Numbered from the stretch's first letter, positions 1-10,786 are shown. The stretch is 64,000 bases of DNA from Mytilisepta virgata (GCA_028015205.1 CM051513.1:47372841-47436840); one strand, 5' to 3'. Numbers and translations: made by a program. The notes: generated from the letters alone by a model not told the origin.

Positions 1-2966
1 TACAGCCACAGTTACCTGTGTTCAAAATGTGACAAGTTGTGGAAGTCAGTATACGAACTTCATAGACACGAGAGAACCTGCACCGGCGAAGTACTCTACA
101 AATACCCCGGCGGAGTGTACCATACACCACAGACAGTGTTCGAACGTTTGGAGGACGAAGGAATCCAAGTTCCGGTAGAAGACAGATATTATCCGTACAG
201 AGCCACCTACGATATAGAGGCGATGCTTCAACCTACAGACAAACCGAGGTCGGATAAATTGGAATGGACCAGTCAACACGTTTTGCTCAGCGTTTCCGTG
301 TGTTCCAACGTACCGGAGTTTACAGAGCCAATTTGTTTCGTGTCCGAAGGCGATAGCAGTGAAACAGTTGATTCGTGTTTGATACATTTGACAGAAATAA
401 GTGACAAAGCCTTTCGCCTACTGATGCCCAGGTACGCTGGTGTATTTGAAGAGATCCAAGAGAGACTGGACCGGGACCTGGAAGAATACCAAGACGACGA
501 AGAGCGAGAACGCCAGGAAAAGAAACATCACCTGTACAAGTTGAAGCAGCAACTAGAACGACATCTCCAAGAATTACCGTGATTGGGTTCAACACCGGGA
601 AATACGACGTGAACGCCATGAAGATAGATTTCTTCACTCGTCTGGTGGAAAGTCACAAGATAAAGTATACAGTGAAGCGCAATAACAATTTCATGTGTAT
701 CAAGACGGAGAAGTTGAAATTTTTGGACATCACCAACTACCTGGCGCCCGGGTTTAGTTACTCACAGTTTTTGAAAGCCTACGGCTGTGCGGAAGAGAAA
801 GGATTTTTTCCATACGAGTGGATGACGGGTTTAGACAAGTTGGCAGTGACGGAGTTACCACCACACCAGGCATTTTTCAGTACGCTGAAAAACGAGAACA
901 TTGCACCCGAAGAGTACCAGCTGTGTCGCCAAGTCTGGCAGGAAAAGAAAATGAAGAACGTGAAAGAGTTCCTGATATGGTACAACAACAAAGACGTGGA
1001 GCCCATGCTGGAAGCCATCGAGAAGATGTTTGTATATTACAAGGGATTGAAGGTGGACATGTTTAAACACGGCATCAGCGTACCGGGACTCACACTGAAA
1101 ACCATGTTCGATGGTCTATCCGATTATTTCACCGTTCCGGACGAGAAGAACAAAGATCTGTACGAGTTATACAAAGAAAACATAGTGGGTGGACCCAGCA
1201 TCGTCTTCCACAGATACCACGAGAAAGACCAGACCTTCATCCGGCCTGCTGAATACGAAGACCCAAAACCGTGCAAGAAGATCTACGGTGTGGACGCCAA
1301 TGCTTTGTACCTGTGGAGCATCATGCAGGATATGCCAACGGGTCACTTCGTCCGACGCAAGAGCGAGGACCATTTTAAAAGACAGACACCTCGAAGGTAC
1401 GAAAGAATGGCAATCGAGTGGATGGAATGGGAAGCCAAGGAGACAGGACACCACATACGTCACCAGGGGAACGACACGGAAAAACTGATCGGACGTCGGC
1501 GCCTTCCCGTGGATGGTTACTGTAAGGATACTAATACAGTTTACGAGTTCCAGGGCTGCCTGTGGCACGGACATTGTTGTCGCCTGACTCGGGGAAAGAC
1601 AGAAAACCCGTTGAACGGAAAGAGCTTGGAAGAATTAAACAAGGCCACCCGAGAAAAAATAGAGTACATTACAGAAAACGACTACCAAGTGAAACAGATG
1701 TGGGAGTGCGAATGGGATCGGTTAAAGAAAGAAGACCAAGGAATCAAGACCTTCGTGTCTCAGAGACAGAGACCCTGCGATCGTTTCGCCACCATGACCG
1801 AAGACGACATCATGAGAGCCGTGATGGAGGACAAGTTGTTTGGTGCCTTAGAAGTGGACCTGCACGTACCTGAGGACCTAAAGTCAAAATTTGCAGAAAT
1901 GCCTCCAGTCTTCAAGAACGTGGACGTGTCCAGAGACGACATTGGGGACCACATGAAGAGTTATGCAGAAGAAAAAGGAATCATGGCCCAGCCTAGAAAG
2001 TCTTTAATCGGCAGCATGTTTGGAGAGAAGATCATGGTGATATCCCCGTTGCTGAAATGGTACGTCAACCACGGACTGAAAGTCACCAAGATTTACCAAG
2101 TGGTGGAGTACACACCGTCGGCGTGTTTCAGAGCCTTCGGAGATCAAGTCAGTGATGCCAGGCGAGCCGGAGATACCGACCCAAATAAGAAGATAATTGC
2201 CGAAAACGAGAAACTGAGGGGAAATTCCAGCTACGGCAAGACGGTGACCAACAAGGAAAGACACACGGATGTGATTTACTGCCAGGAACACCAGATCAGT
2301 CGCTACCTCGTGGATCCTTCTTTCCGCCGGTGCAACCAGCTGAGTGACAAAACTTTCGAAGTGGAAATGAGTAAGAAGACCATACACCTGGACCTGCCCA
2401 TGCACATTGGGTGTTTCGTTTACCAGTACGCCAAGCTTCGGATGTTGGAATTTTATTACGATTTTATGGACGTTTTTGTGGATCGCCGTGATTATCAATA
2501 TTGTGCAATGGACACCGACAGTGCCTACATGGCTCTCTCTGGCGATAGTTTGGAGGAAGTGATCAAACCGGAGTTGCGTCGGCGCTTTGAAGCAGAGAAG
2601 AAGAATTGGTTTCCCCGTACCGACACACCACAACTGGCTGCTTGGGACAAGAGGACTCCAGGACTATTCAAGACAGAATTCAGTGGTGACGGGATGATTG
2701 CCCTGTGTAGCAAGACGTACTTCTGCTTTGGAGACGAAACCAAGTTCAGCTGTAAAGGAGTCAACAGGAGAACAAACGACATCAACAAGGAGAAATACAT
2801 GGACGTTCTCCTGTCGAAGAACTCTGGCTCCGGAACCAACAGAGGGTTTCGCTCTGTAGACAACCAAATCTATACCTACTTGCAAGAGCGAGCTGGTTTT
2901 TCGTACTTTTACCCAAAACGTAAAGTTTTGGCGGACGGGGTGTCTACGACACCCTTAGATATTTAA
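1..2966 (+). pseudogene. Left copy of zinc-finger family B DNA polymerase, 5' cut by window, frameshifted
   Basis: The frame is open from base 1 with YSHSYLCSKC, the last C2H2-like finger, and stays open to a stop at 580-582. The protein continues in another frame from 579 to the stop at 2,964-2,966. The intact partner on the minus strand has three Cs where this copy has two (ACCGTG against ACCCGTG, near 577), so a one-base deletion separates the exonuclease I part (YDIEA near 214) from exonuclease II and the polymerase domain. Polymerase motifs A (DANALY), B (KLRGNSSYG) and C (DTDS) are otherwise intact. With near-identity to the right copy, the break is either very recent or a sequencing error. 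Confidence 0.9.
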
Positions 2967-3079
2967 TCGGATGAACGGCTGACCGACTCGATTGTACATA
3001 TGTACTTTATGTAGTGGGAAAGCTTTTCATTTGATGTATGAACAGACCACTCTTTTTTGAGTCGTCTGTTAACCGATAA

Positions 3080-3080
<1 letters not shown>

Positions 3081-3116
<36 letters not shown>

Positions 3117-3237
3117 AAAAAAGAAAAAATTTAAAAAAAAAAAGAAAAAAAGAAAAAATAAAAGAAAAAATTAAAAAAAAAAAAGAAAAAAAGAAAAAAT
3201 TTAAAAAAAAAGTAAAAAGTAACAAAAAAAAAACCAA
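3081..3237. repeat. A-rich low-complexity tract of the left arm
   Basis: Long A runs are broken at intervals by G or TTT, in a pattern of A-runs with single G separators. It lies about 115 bp past the polymerase stop. Its mirror is the T-rich tract at 6,154-6,309. The two tracts differ slightly in length and interruptions, as expected for slippage. Confidence 0.9.
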
Positions 3238-3330
3238 AAAAAGGAAAGGTTAATGCAGCCTATGTATATACTTGTATATATGTAGACAGTTACCAGCCTG
3301 TCAATGCAGAGTAGCCTTTTTATGAACTAG

Positions 3331-3450
3331 GAACCTGTGATCAAAAACACAGGAGCTCAACCCACAGAGCTGCCTAGCGCGTCCCCCAGGTGGCGGATAG
3401 GGGACCCCCTCTCATTGAGGGTTGTCAGGTCATAATACGAAAAGCCTGAC
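3331..3450 (+). other. Hairpin-rich GC block in the 3' flank of PolB (mirror at 5,948-6,063)
   Basis: Several short perfect stems follow each other: CCTGTG/CACAGG at 3,334-3,353, CCCTC/GAGGG at 3,407-3,421 and GTCAGG/CCTGAC at 3,424-3,450. A GC-rich stretch containing GGTGGCGGATAGGGG lies between them. The block is more GC-rich than its AT-rich surroundings and is kept unchanged in both arms. It could be a structured 3' UTR or a recognition site. I do not recognise the family. Confidence 0.5.
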
Positions 3451-3574
3451 CGCGGACCATAGTGGGTGTTTGGAAAAAAATAAACTATGTTTTAACAAAA
3501 ATATTAATTTGTTTGTGTTATTAACTAAATTTACAATCATATTACACTTTCTGATATTCAGCTTATAGAGGAAA

Positions 3575-4140
3575 GTGATGTTGCTGTTCTTCTCTTGCTC
3601 CACGCTGTTCATCGCTGCTCTTGTCTTGTTCTGTGTTGTTCTTGACTTCTTCTGTGCTGTTCTTTCCTGTCAGTTATGGCGAGGTCCGACAGTATACGCA
3701 GTACAATGGGACTATTTGGTTATCTCCCCTTTTCCTGTGATTTTCATTCTCGATCGTCTCTCGGTCTGTCATTGGACTATATAGGGTTAGGGTATTGCAT
3801 TGTGTCCCTAGGGGCTATTCCTCTTACTGTTTAAGTCCGAGAGTATACGCAAAACAATGGGACTATTGGATTACCTCCCCGTCTCTGGGTCAGTCATCGG
3901 ACAGTATAGGGTCTCGCCTCGAGTGTCTAGGGACTGATACTCTCATTGTTATGTCGAAGTCCAAGAGTATACTAAATACGGAGTGGATTATGTCCCCATT
4001 TCCCAAACTTTTCACCCCGGGTGGTGTTTTTCGTTTGCTCAAGGAAAGTCCAAAGGTTGGGTTGGATTATGTCCCTTTAACCCCAGCTGATGCTGTCACC
4101 GCTAGGTCAATAGAGGGGTGTCCTGAGCAACTACCTTAAC
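3575..4140. repeat. Degenerate internal repeats of the left arm
   Basis: A stretch rich in TGCTGTTC-like words (3,585-3,670) is followed by three imperfect units of about 150 bp. Each unit has GTCC(G/A)A-AGTATAC, then a GGGACTATT/GGATTA and CTCCCC motif. Related motifs recur at 11,690-11,795. Small reading frames here, mirrored on the other arm, have no recognisable product. The mirror copy is at about 5,255-5,820. Confidence 0.65.
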
Positions 4141-4441
4141 AACGACGGTCCATTTAATTGCTCTATGCTGCTCTTTGCTGTTCATCGCTACTCATGACTG
4201 TGCTCATTTCGGTTTTTTGGGGGCTACTTGTCACTTTTCGCTGCTGCTGCTGCTCCTGGTGGTGGTCGCTGTTAGTTGTTGTTGGTGCTGCTGCTGCTGC
4301 TGCTGCTGAGGAGGTCGGATTCTTACTGTTTCGTTATAAGTCACCTCTGGGTCTCGTTGATGTAACGATGGACATCAAAGATGGCTGCGCCCACATAACG
4401 CGGACCTGAAAGAAAGCACCCTTATGACAAACGTTTACCCT

Positions 4442-4862
4442 AACTCGAGTCCTAACCTAAACCATAACTCTAACCCTAACCTTCCCTAACCCTAACCCTA
4501 ACCCTAGTCCTAAACCTAACCCTAACTCTAACACTAACCATAACTCTAACCCCTAACCCTAACAATAACCCTAACACTAACCCTAACACTAACTTAACAC
4601 TAAACCTAACCCTAACTCTAGCCCTAACTCTAACCCTAATGTAAACCTACCCGAACCCCTTACTCTAACCCTAAACCTAAATAAACCCTAACTATAGCCC
4701 TAACTCTAACCCTAATGCTAACCCTACCCTAATCCCTTACTCTAACCCTAAATCTAACTTAACTCTAACCCTAAACCTAACTCTAACCCTAACACTAACC
4801 CTAACATAATCTTAACCTTAATCCTAAATCTAACCTTATCCTAACTTAACCCTAATCCTAAC
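4442..4862. repeat. Degenerate telomere-like CCCTAA repeat between the two arms
   Basis: About 420 bp of CCCTAA words and variants (CTCTAA, CACTAA, CCTAAA, CCCTAAT). The cleanest run is perfect CCCTAA near 4,484-4,505. TTAGGG/CCCTAA is the usual telomere repeat of molluscs. The tract is single copy in the window apart from a few decayed words at 11,283-11,310, which precede the same element end. Confidence 0.85.
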
Positions 4863-4968
4863 ACTAGTACCACTTCAATTCATCCGGGATTTAGCCCAAG
4901 ATTGGGCTAGCCTTTGAAACATGATTTTGAAGCAGGCTGATAAGCAGAACTAGTGTTAGGGTAAACGT
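4853..4968. repeat. Element-end block bordered by inverted CTAACACTAGT
   Basis: CCTAACACTAGTACCACTTC starts the block and ACTAGTGTTAGGG ends it, so it has inverted borders of about 12 bp. Inside are paired TTTGAA words and GAAGCAGGCTG. A diverged direct copy lies at 11,306-11,409, also preceded by telomere-like words and followed by GTAAACG. It therefore marks the end of the element unit, though a small inserted MITE is possible. Confidence 0.6.
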
Positions 4969-6227
4969 TTGTCATAAGGGTGCTTTCTTTCAGGTCCGCG
5001 TTATGTGGGCGCAGCCATCTTTGATGTCCATCGTTACATCAACGAGACCCAGAGGTGACTTATAACGAAACAGTAAGAATCCGACCTCCTCAGCAGCAGC
5101 AGCAGCAGCAGCACCAACAACAACTAACAGCGACCACCACCAGGAGCAGCAGCAGCGAAAAGTGACAAGTAGCCCCCAAAAAACCGAAATGAGCACAGTC
5201 ATGAGTAGCGATGAACAGCAAAGAGCAGCATAGAGCAATTAAATGGACCGTCGTTGTTAAGGTAGTTGCTCAGGACACCCCTCTATTGACCTAGCGGTGA
5301 CAGCATCAGCTGGGGTTAAAGGGACATAATCCAACCCAACCTTTGGACTTTCCTTGAGCAAACGAAAAACACCACCCGGGGTGAAAAGTTTGGGAAATGG
5401 GGACATAATCCACTCCGTATTTAGTATTACTCTTGGACTTCGACATAACAATGAGAGTATCAGTCCCTAGACACTCGAGGCGAGACCCTATACTGTCCGA
5501 TGACTGACCCAGAGACGGGGAGGTAATCCAATAGTCCCATTGTTTTGCGTATACTCTCGGACTTAAACAGTAAGAGGAATAGCCCCTAGGGACACAATGC
5601 AATACCCTAACCCTATATAGTCCAATGACAGACCGAGAGACGATCGAGAATGAAAATCACAGGAAAAGGGGAGATAACCAAATAGTCCCATTGTACTGCG
5701 TATACTGTCGGACCTCGCCATAACTGACAGGAAAGAACAGCACAGAAGAAGTCAAGAACAACACAGAACAAGACAAGAGCAGCGATGAACAGCGTGGAGC
5801 AAGAGAAGAACAGCAACATCACTTTCCTCTATAAGCTGAATATCAGAAAGTGTAATATGATTGTAAATTTAGTTAATAACACAAACAAATTAATATTTTT
5901 GTTAAAACATAGTTTATTTTTTTCCAAACACCCACTATGGTCCGCGGTCAGGCTTTTCGTATTATGACCTGACAACCCTCAATGAGAGGGGGTCCCCTAT
6001 CCGCCACCTGGGGGACGCGCTAGGCAGCTCTGTGGGTTGAGCTCCTGTGTTTTTGATCACAGGTTCCTAGTTCATAAAAAGGCTACTCTGCATTGACAGG
6101 CTGGTAACTGTCTACATATATACAAGTATATACATAGGCTGCATTAACCTTTCCTTTTTTTGGTTTTTTTTTGTTACTTTTTACTTTTTTTTTAAATTTT
6201 TTCTTTTTTTCTTTTTTTGTTTTAATT

Positions 6228-6258
<31 letters not shown>

Positions 6259-6277
6259 TTTAATTTTTTCTTTTTTT

Positions 6278-6310
<33 letters not shown>

Positions 6311-6423
6311 TTATCGGTTAACAGACGACTCAAAAAAGAGTGGTCTGTTCATACATCAAATGAAAAGCTTTCCCACTACATAAAGTACATATGTACAATC
6401 GAGTCGGTCAGCCGTTCATCCGA
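4952..6423. repeat. Right-arm mirror of the PolB 3' flank
   Basis: Reverse complement of 2,967-4,444. In order it holds the TCAGGTCCGCGT end motif (4,990-5,001), a CAG-rich stretch (5,090-5,160), the about 150-bp degenerate repeats, the hairpin block (5,948-6,063) and the T-rich tract (6,154-6,309). No credible protein is encoded here. The alanine-rich and similar small frames are products of the repeats. Confidence 0.85.
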
Positions 6424-9400
6424 TTAAATATCTAAGGGTGTCGTAGACACCCCGTCCGCCAAAACTTTACGTTTTGGGTAAAAGTACGAAAAACCAGCTC
6501 GCTCTTGCAAGTAGGTATATATTTGGTTGTCTACAGAGCGAAACCCTCTGTTGGTTCCGGAGCCAGAGTTCTTCGACAGGAGAACGTCCATGTATTTCTC
6601 CTTGTTGATGTCGTTTGTTCTCCTGTTGACTCCTTTACAGCTGAACTTGGTTTCGTCTCCAAAGCAGAAGTACGTCTTGCTACACAGGGCAATCATCCCG
6701 TCACCACTGAATTCTGTCTTGAATAGTCCTGGAGTCCTCTTGTCCCAAGCAGCCAGTTGTGGTGTGTCGGTACGGGGAAACCAATTCTTCTTCTCTGCTT
6801 CAAAGCGCCGACGCAACTCCGGTTTGATCACTTCCTCCAAACTATCGCCAGAGAGAGCCATGTAGGCACTGTCGGTGTCCATTGCACAATATTGATAATC
6901 ACGGCGATCCACAAAAACGTCCATAAAATCGTAATAAAATTCCAACATCCGAAGCTTGGCGTACTGGTAAACGAAACACCCAATGTGCATGGGCAGGTCC
7001 AGGTGTATGGTCTTCTTACTCATTTCCACTTCGAAAGTTTTGTCACTCAGCTGGTTGCACCGGCGGAAAGAAGGATCCACGAGGTAGCGACTGATCTGGT
7101 GTTCCTGGCAGTAAATCACATCCGTGTGTCTTTCCTTGTTGGTCACCGTCTTGCCGTAGCTGGAATTTCCCCTCAGTTTCTCGTTTTCGGCAATTATCTT
7201 CTTATTTGGGTCGGTATCTCCGGCTCGCCTGGCATCACTGACTTGATCTCCGAAGGCTCTGAAACACGCCGACGGTGTGTACTCCACCACTTGGTAAATC
7301 TTGGTGACTTTCAGTCCGTGGTTGACGTACCATTTCAGCAACGGGGATATCACCATGATCTTCTCTCCAAACATGCTGCCGATTAAAGACTTTCTAGGCT
7401 GGGCCATGATTCCTTTTTCTTCTGCATAACTCTTCATGTGGTCCCCAATGTCGTCTCTGGACACGTCCACGTTCTTGAAGACTGGAGGCATTTCTGCAAA
7501 TTTTGACTTTAGGTCCTCAGGTACGTGCAGGTCCACTTCTAAGGCACCAAACAACTTGTCCTCCATCACGGCTCTCATGATGTCGTCTTCGGTCATGGTG
7601 GCGAAACGATCGCAGGGTCTCTGTCTCTGAGACACGAAGGTCTTGATTCCTTGGTCTTCTTTCTTTAACCGATCCCATTCGCACTCCCACATCTGTTTCA
7701 CTTGGTAGTCGTTTTCTGTAATGTACTCTATTTTTTCTCGGGTGGCCTTGTTTAATTCTTCCAAGCTCTTTCCGTTCAACGGGTTTTCTGTCTTTCCCCG
7801 AGTCAGGCGACAACAATGTCCGTGCCACAGGCAGCCCTGGAACTCGTAAACTGTATTAGTATCCTTACAGTAACCATCCACGGGAAGGCGCCGACGTCCG
7901 ATCAGTTTTTCCGTGTCGTTCCCCTGGTGACGTATGTGGTGTCCTGTCTCCTTGGCTTCCCATTCCATCCACTCGATTGCCATTCTTTCGTACCTTCGAG
8001 GTGTCTGTCTTTTAAAATGGTCCTCGCTCTTGCGTCGGACGAAGTGACCCGTTGGCATATCCTGCATGATGCTCCACAGGTACAAAGCATTGGCGTCCAC
8101 ACCGTAGATCTTCTTGCACGGTTTTGGGTCTTCGTATTCAGCAGGCCGGATGAAGGTCTGGTCTTTCTCGTGGTATCTGTGGAAGACGATGCTGGGTCCA
8201 CCCACTATGTTTTCTTTGTATAACTCGTACAGATCTTTGTTCTTCTCGTCCGGAACGGTGAAATAATCGGATAGACCATCGAACATGGTTTTCAGTGTGA
8301 GTCCCGGTACGCTGATGCCGTGTTTAAACATGTCCACCTTCAATCCCTTGTAATATACAAACATCTTCTCGATGGCTTCCAGCATGGGCTCCACGTCTTT
8401 GTTGTTGTACCATATCAGGAACTCTTTCACGTTCTTCATTTTCTTTTCCTGCCAGACTTGGCGACACAGCTGGTACTCTTCGGGTGCAATGTTCTCGTTT
8501 TTCAGCGTACTGAAAAATGCCTGGTGTGGTGGTAACTCCGTCACTGCCAACTTGTCTAAACCCGTCATCCACTCGTATGGAAAAAATCCTTTCTCTTCCG
8601 CACAGCCGTAGGCTTTCAAAAACTGTGAGTAACTAAACCCGGGCGCCAGGTAGTTGGTGATGTCCAAAAATTTCAACTTCTCCGTCTTGATACACATGAA
8701 ATTGTTATTGCGCTTCACTGTATACTTTATCTTGTGACTTTCCACCAGACGAGTGAAGAAATCTATCTTCATGGCGTTCACGTCGTATTTCCCGGTGTTG
8801 AACCCAATCACGGGTAATTCTTGGAGATGTCGTTCTAGTTGCTGCTTCAACTTGTACAGGTGATGTTTCTTTTCCTGGCGTTCTCGCTCTTCGTCGTCTT
8901 GGTATTCTTCCAGGTCCCGGTCCAGTCTCTCTTGGATCTCTTCAAATACACCAGCGTACCTGGGCATCAGTAGGCGAAAGGCTTTGTCACTTATTTCTGT
9001 CAAATGTATCAAACACGAATCAACTGTTTCACTGCTATCGCCTTCGGACACGAAACAAATTGGCTCTGTAAACTCCGGTACGTTGGAACACACGGAAACG
9101 CTGAGCAAAACGTGTTGACTGGTCCATTCCAATTTATCCGACCTCGGTTTGTCTGTAGGTTGAAGCATCGCCTCTATATCGTAGGTGGCTCTGTACGGAT
9201 AATATCTGTCTTCTACCGGAACTTGGATTCCTTCGTCCTCCAAACGTTCGAACACTGTCTGTGGTGTATGGTACACTCCGCCGGGGTATTTGTAGAGTAC
9301 TTCGCCGGTGCAGGTTCTCTCGTGTCTATGAAGTTCGTATACTGACTTCCACAACTTGTCACATTTTGAACACAGGTAACTGTGGCTGTATTTCTCCATG

Positions 9401-10725
9401 TCGCTGACATAACTAAAATGGTTGTCGTACAAATTCAAGTTCATGGTGTCCTGGAAACTGTAAGGAGAACGTCGTACTAATCTCGCCGCTACGTCGCCGT
9501 CTTCTGTCTCTTGAAGATCGTACACACAGATGTTGAGTTGGAACAGTGGTTCGATGTACGCCAAATCGTCTAAACAAATGCCTTTGAAATCACCGCCGGC
9601 CATTTCTGTCTTCTGCAAATATTGGCGATGGTAAGTCTTGGCAGGTACTTCTACGTCTGTTACTGCAAAACCACGGTGGACGGCCAAACATCGGAAGAAA
9701 CACAGGTTGTCATCATATGGCCCATTGGATCCACCAACCAAGCACACCAACCCTTTGTTCCTCAGGAAGAAGTCTGGTAACACGACTCTGGCTCCTATCG
9801 GGTGTTCCACCAACTTGTTAACATAGAACGTGGCATTTGTCAGTAGATGCACTACCCATTTGGTATCTGGTCTCTGCTGCCGGATGAACTCCAAAATGTC
9901 GTGACGACTCAGTTCTTCCAGAAACTGCTCTATGTCTTCTTCGTTTCTTATCAGGTGTGGTACGTCGAAAAACCTGGCGTTGTTCTGGCTGGAATGGAAG
10001 TATCTAAGTTCTCCGGTCTCTACGTTCCTCAGTACAAAGCCAAACGACACGTTGATCTTGAAGGCCGTGGTCTGGAGTTCGAACATGTGGCGAACCATGT
10101 CAGGAAAGGTACCAGTTGTAATTTCATTCAACGTAAAGTTGAACCGATCCTGGACACGGTTGCCGGTATTTTCTTCTGTCCGGATGGTCTGCCAGTGTCT
10201 CAGGTACAAAACCCTGGTATCGGGATCTTCTGGCAATACGTCTGGCTGAAGGTTGATGGCTGTCTTCACTGGTAGGTTGTCTGGTCTGCTCATCCTGCGT
10301 CTTTTCGCGCTGGGGCCAGGTAGTGGCGAGGCTGGTCTCTTGACTGGTTTCATCATCCTGGGCTTGGCATCTGGCTTGGTATGCAACAGTCTGTGGCGAG
10401 CAAGGTTCCCCAATCTGTTAAAGTACTGCCCACAGTCTGGACACGTCAGGGTGTACTGGTGGGACTCCTGGTGGCGTTTCATGGTGTCGGCCCTGGCAAA
10501 CTCCTTTCCACATACCTGGCAGGCAAAGGACTGGGCTGCATCTGGGTTTTCAGGTTCCATCTGCTGGTGGGTAGCTTCGTGGCGCTTCCGGTTGTCGGCC
10601 CTGGCAAACTCCTTTCCACATACCTGGCATGAATACGTCTGGTCCGCAACAGCATGTGTCTTCTGGTGGCGAATCAGGTTTCTCTTCTCCGTAAACGTCT
10701 TACTGCACTTCTCGCAAGAGAACAT
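6424..10725 (-). CDS. Family B DNA polymerase with N-terminal C2H2 zinc fingers (1,433 aa), intact
   Basis: This is a single uninterrupted 1,433-codon frame. Residues 2-120 hold four C2H2 fingers (CxxC...HxxxH, e.g. FSCEKC...HQKTH). A fifth finger-like CxxC...H unit sits near 450-471. Then come exonuclease motifs YDIEA (about 516), GFNTGKYDV and YNNKDVE, and polymerase motifs A (DANALY, about 876), B (KLRGNSSYG, about 1,182) and C (DTDS, about 1,282). The catalytic aspartates are present, so the enzyme could be active. The layout matches the viral/organellar (protein-primed type) PolB group found in Polintons and relatives, but no integrase, capsid or terminal-protein gene is visible. The ATG at 10,725 begins directly before the first finger and follows a TATA box. 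The gene is GC-richer than the surrounding genome and has no introns, which fits a mobile or virus-derived origin. Confidence 0.93.
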   Translation of the reverse strand: MFSCEKCSKTFTEKRNLIRHQKTHAVADQTYSCQVCGKEFARADNRKRHEATHQQMEPENPDAAQSFACQVCGKEFARADTMKRHQESHQYTLTCPDCGQYFNRLGNLARHRLLHTKPDAKPRMMKPVKRPASPLPGPSAKRRRMSRPDNLPVKTAINLQPDVLPEDPDTRVLYLRHWQTIRTEENTGNRVQDRFNFTLNEITTGTFPDMVRHMFELQTTAFKINVSFGFVLRNVETGELRYFHSSQNNARFFDVPHLIRNEEDIEQFLEELSRHDILEFIRQQRPDTKWVVHLLTNATFYVNKLVEHPIGARVVLPDFFLRNKGLVCLVGGSNGPYDDNLCFFRCLAVHRGFAVTDVEVPAKTYHRQYLQKTEMAGGDFKGICLDDLAYIEPLFQLNICVYDLQETEDGDVAARLVRRSPYSFQDTMNLNLYDNHFSYVSDMEKYSHSYLCSKCDKLWKSVYELHRHERTCTGEVLYKYPGGVYHTPQTVFERLEDEGIQVPVEDRYYPYRATYDIEAMLQPTDKPRSDKLEWTSQHVLLSVSVCSNVPEFTEPICFVSEGDSSETVDSCLIHLTEISDKAFRLLMPRYAGVFEEIQERLDRDLEEYQDDEERERQEKKHHLYKLKQQLERHLQELPVIGFNTGKYDVNAMKIDFFTRLVESHKIKYTVKRNNNFMCIKTEKLKFLDITNYLAPGFSYSQFLKAYGCAEEKGFFPYEWMTGLDKLAVTELPPHQAFFSTLKNENIAPEEYQLCRQVWQEKKMKNVKEFLIWYNNKDVEPMLEAIEKMFVYYKGLKVDMFKHGISVPGLTLKTMFDGLSDYFTVPDEKNKDLYELYKENIVGGPSIVFHRYHEKDQTFIRPAEYEDPKPCKKIYGVDANALYLWSIMQDMPTGHFVRRKSEDHFKRQTPRRYERMAIEWMEWEAKETGHHIRHQGNDTEKLIGRRRLPVDGYCKDTNTVYEFQGCLWHGHCCRLTRGKTENPLNGKSLEELNKATREKIEYITENDYQVKQMWECEWDRLKKEDQGIKTFVSQRQRPCDRFATMTEDDIMRAVMEDKLFGALEVDLHVPEDLKSKFAEMPPVFKNVDVSRDDIGDHMKSYAEEKGIMAQPRKSLIGSMFGEKIMVISPLLKWYVNHGLKVTKIYQVVEYTPSACFRAFGDQVSDARRAGDTDPNKKIIAENEKLRGNSSYGKTVTNKERHTDVIYCQEHQISRYLVDPSFRRCNQLSDKTFEVEMSKKTIHLDLPMHIGCFVYQYAKLRMLEFYYDFMDVFVDRRDYQYCAMDTDSAYMALSGDSLEEVIKPELRRRFEAEKKNWFPRTDTPQLAAWDKRTPGLFKTEFSGDGMIALCSKTYFCFGDETKFSCKGVNRRTNDINKEKYMDVLLSKNSGSGTNRGFRSVDNQIYTYLQERAGFSYFYPKRKVLADGVSTTPLDI

Positions 10726-10774
10726 AGTCGTTACCTTTTCAAAGGTTCAAGACGATATGTATAAATTTTCATCT

Positions 10775-10782
10775 GTATATAT
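10775..10782 (-). promoter_or_regulatory. TATA box upstream of PolB
   Basis: TATATATA within CTATATATACAG on the minus strand, 50-57 bp upstream of the PolB ATG. Transcription would start about 25-30 bp further on, giving a very short leader. The position, just between the start codon and the upstream repeats, supports a real core promoter. Confidence 0.55.
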
Positions 10783-10786
10783 AGCC

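Larger units (their letters stand above)
1..9391. repeat. Large inverted repeat (palindrome) with PolB gene in both arms
   Basis: Bases 1-4,444 read as the reverse complement of about 4,952-9,391. Base 1 pairs with about 9,391, so the left arm continues beyond the window. The arms carry the same polymerase gene, A-rich tract, hairpin block and terminal repeats, and only a few differences are visible: a one-base deletion near 577, a silent change near 2,868, one CTG triplet near 4,245, a one-base indel near 3,975 and A-tract length. The central spacer (about 4,445-4,950) is not palindromic. Either the duplication is recent, the arms are homogenised by gene conversion, or the assembly has folded. 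The unique spacer argues against a simple fold-back read artefact. Confidence 0.93.

Noticed and set aside
3007..3237. Phenylalanine-rich frame on the minus strand
   Set aside because: It is the A-rich tract read on the other strand.
4158..4409. 83-codon alanine-rich frame, also in the right arm
   Set aside because: It is driven by a CTG triplet run and has no recognisable feature; its presence in both arms follows from the inverted repeat.
7816..8223. 135-codon frame antisense to PolB (and its mirror at 1,167-1,574)
   Set aside because: It is a shadow of the polymerase reading frame and shows no domain of its own. The other frames within 6,424-10,725 and 1-2,966 are the same case.
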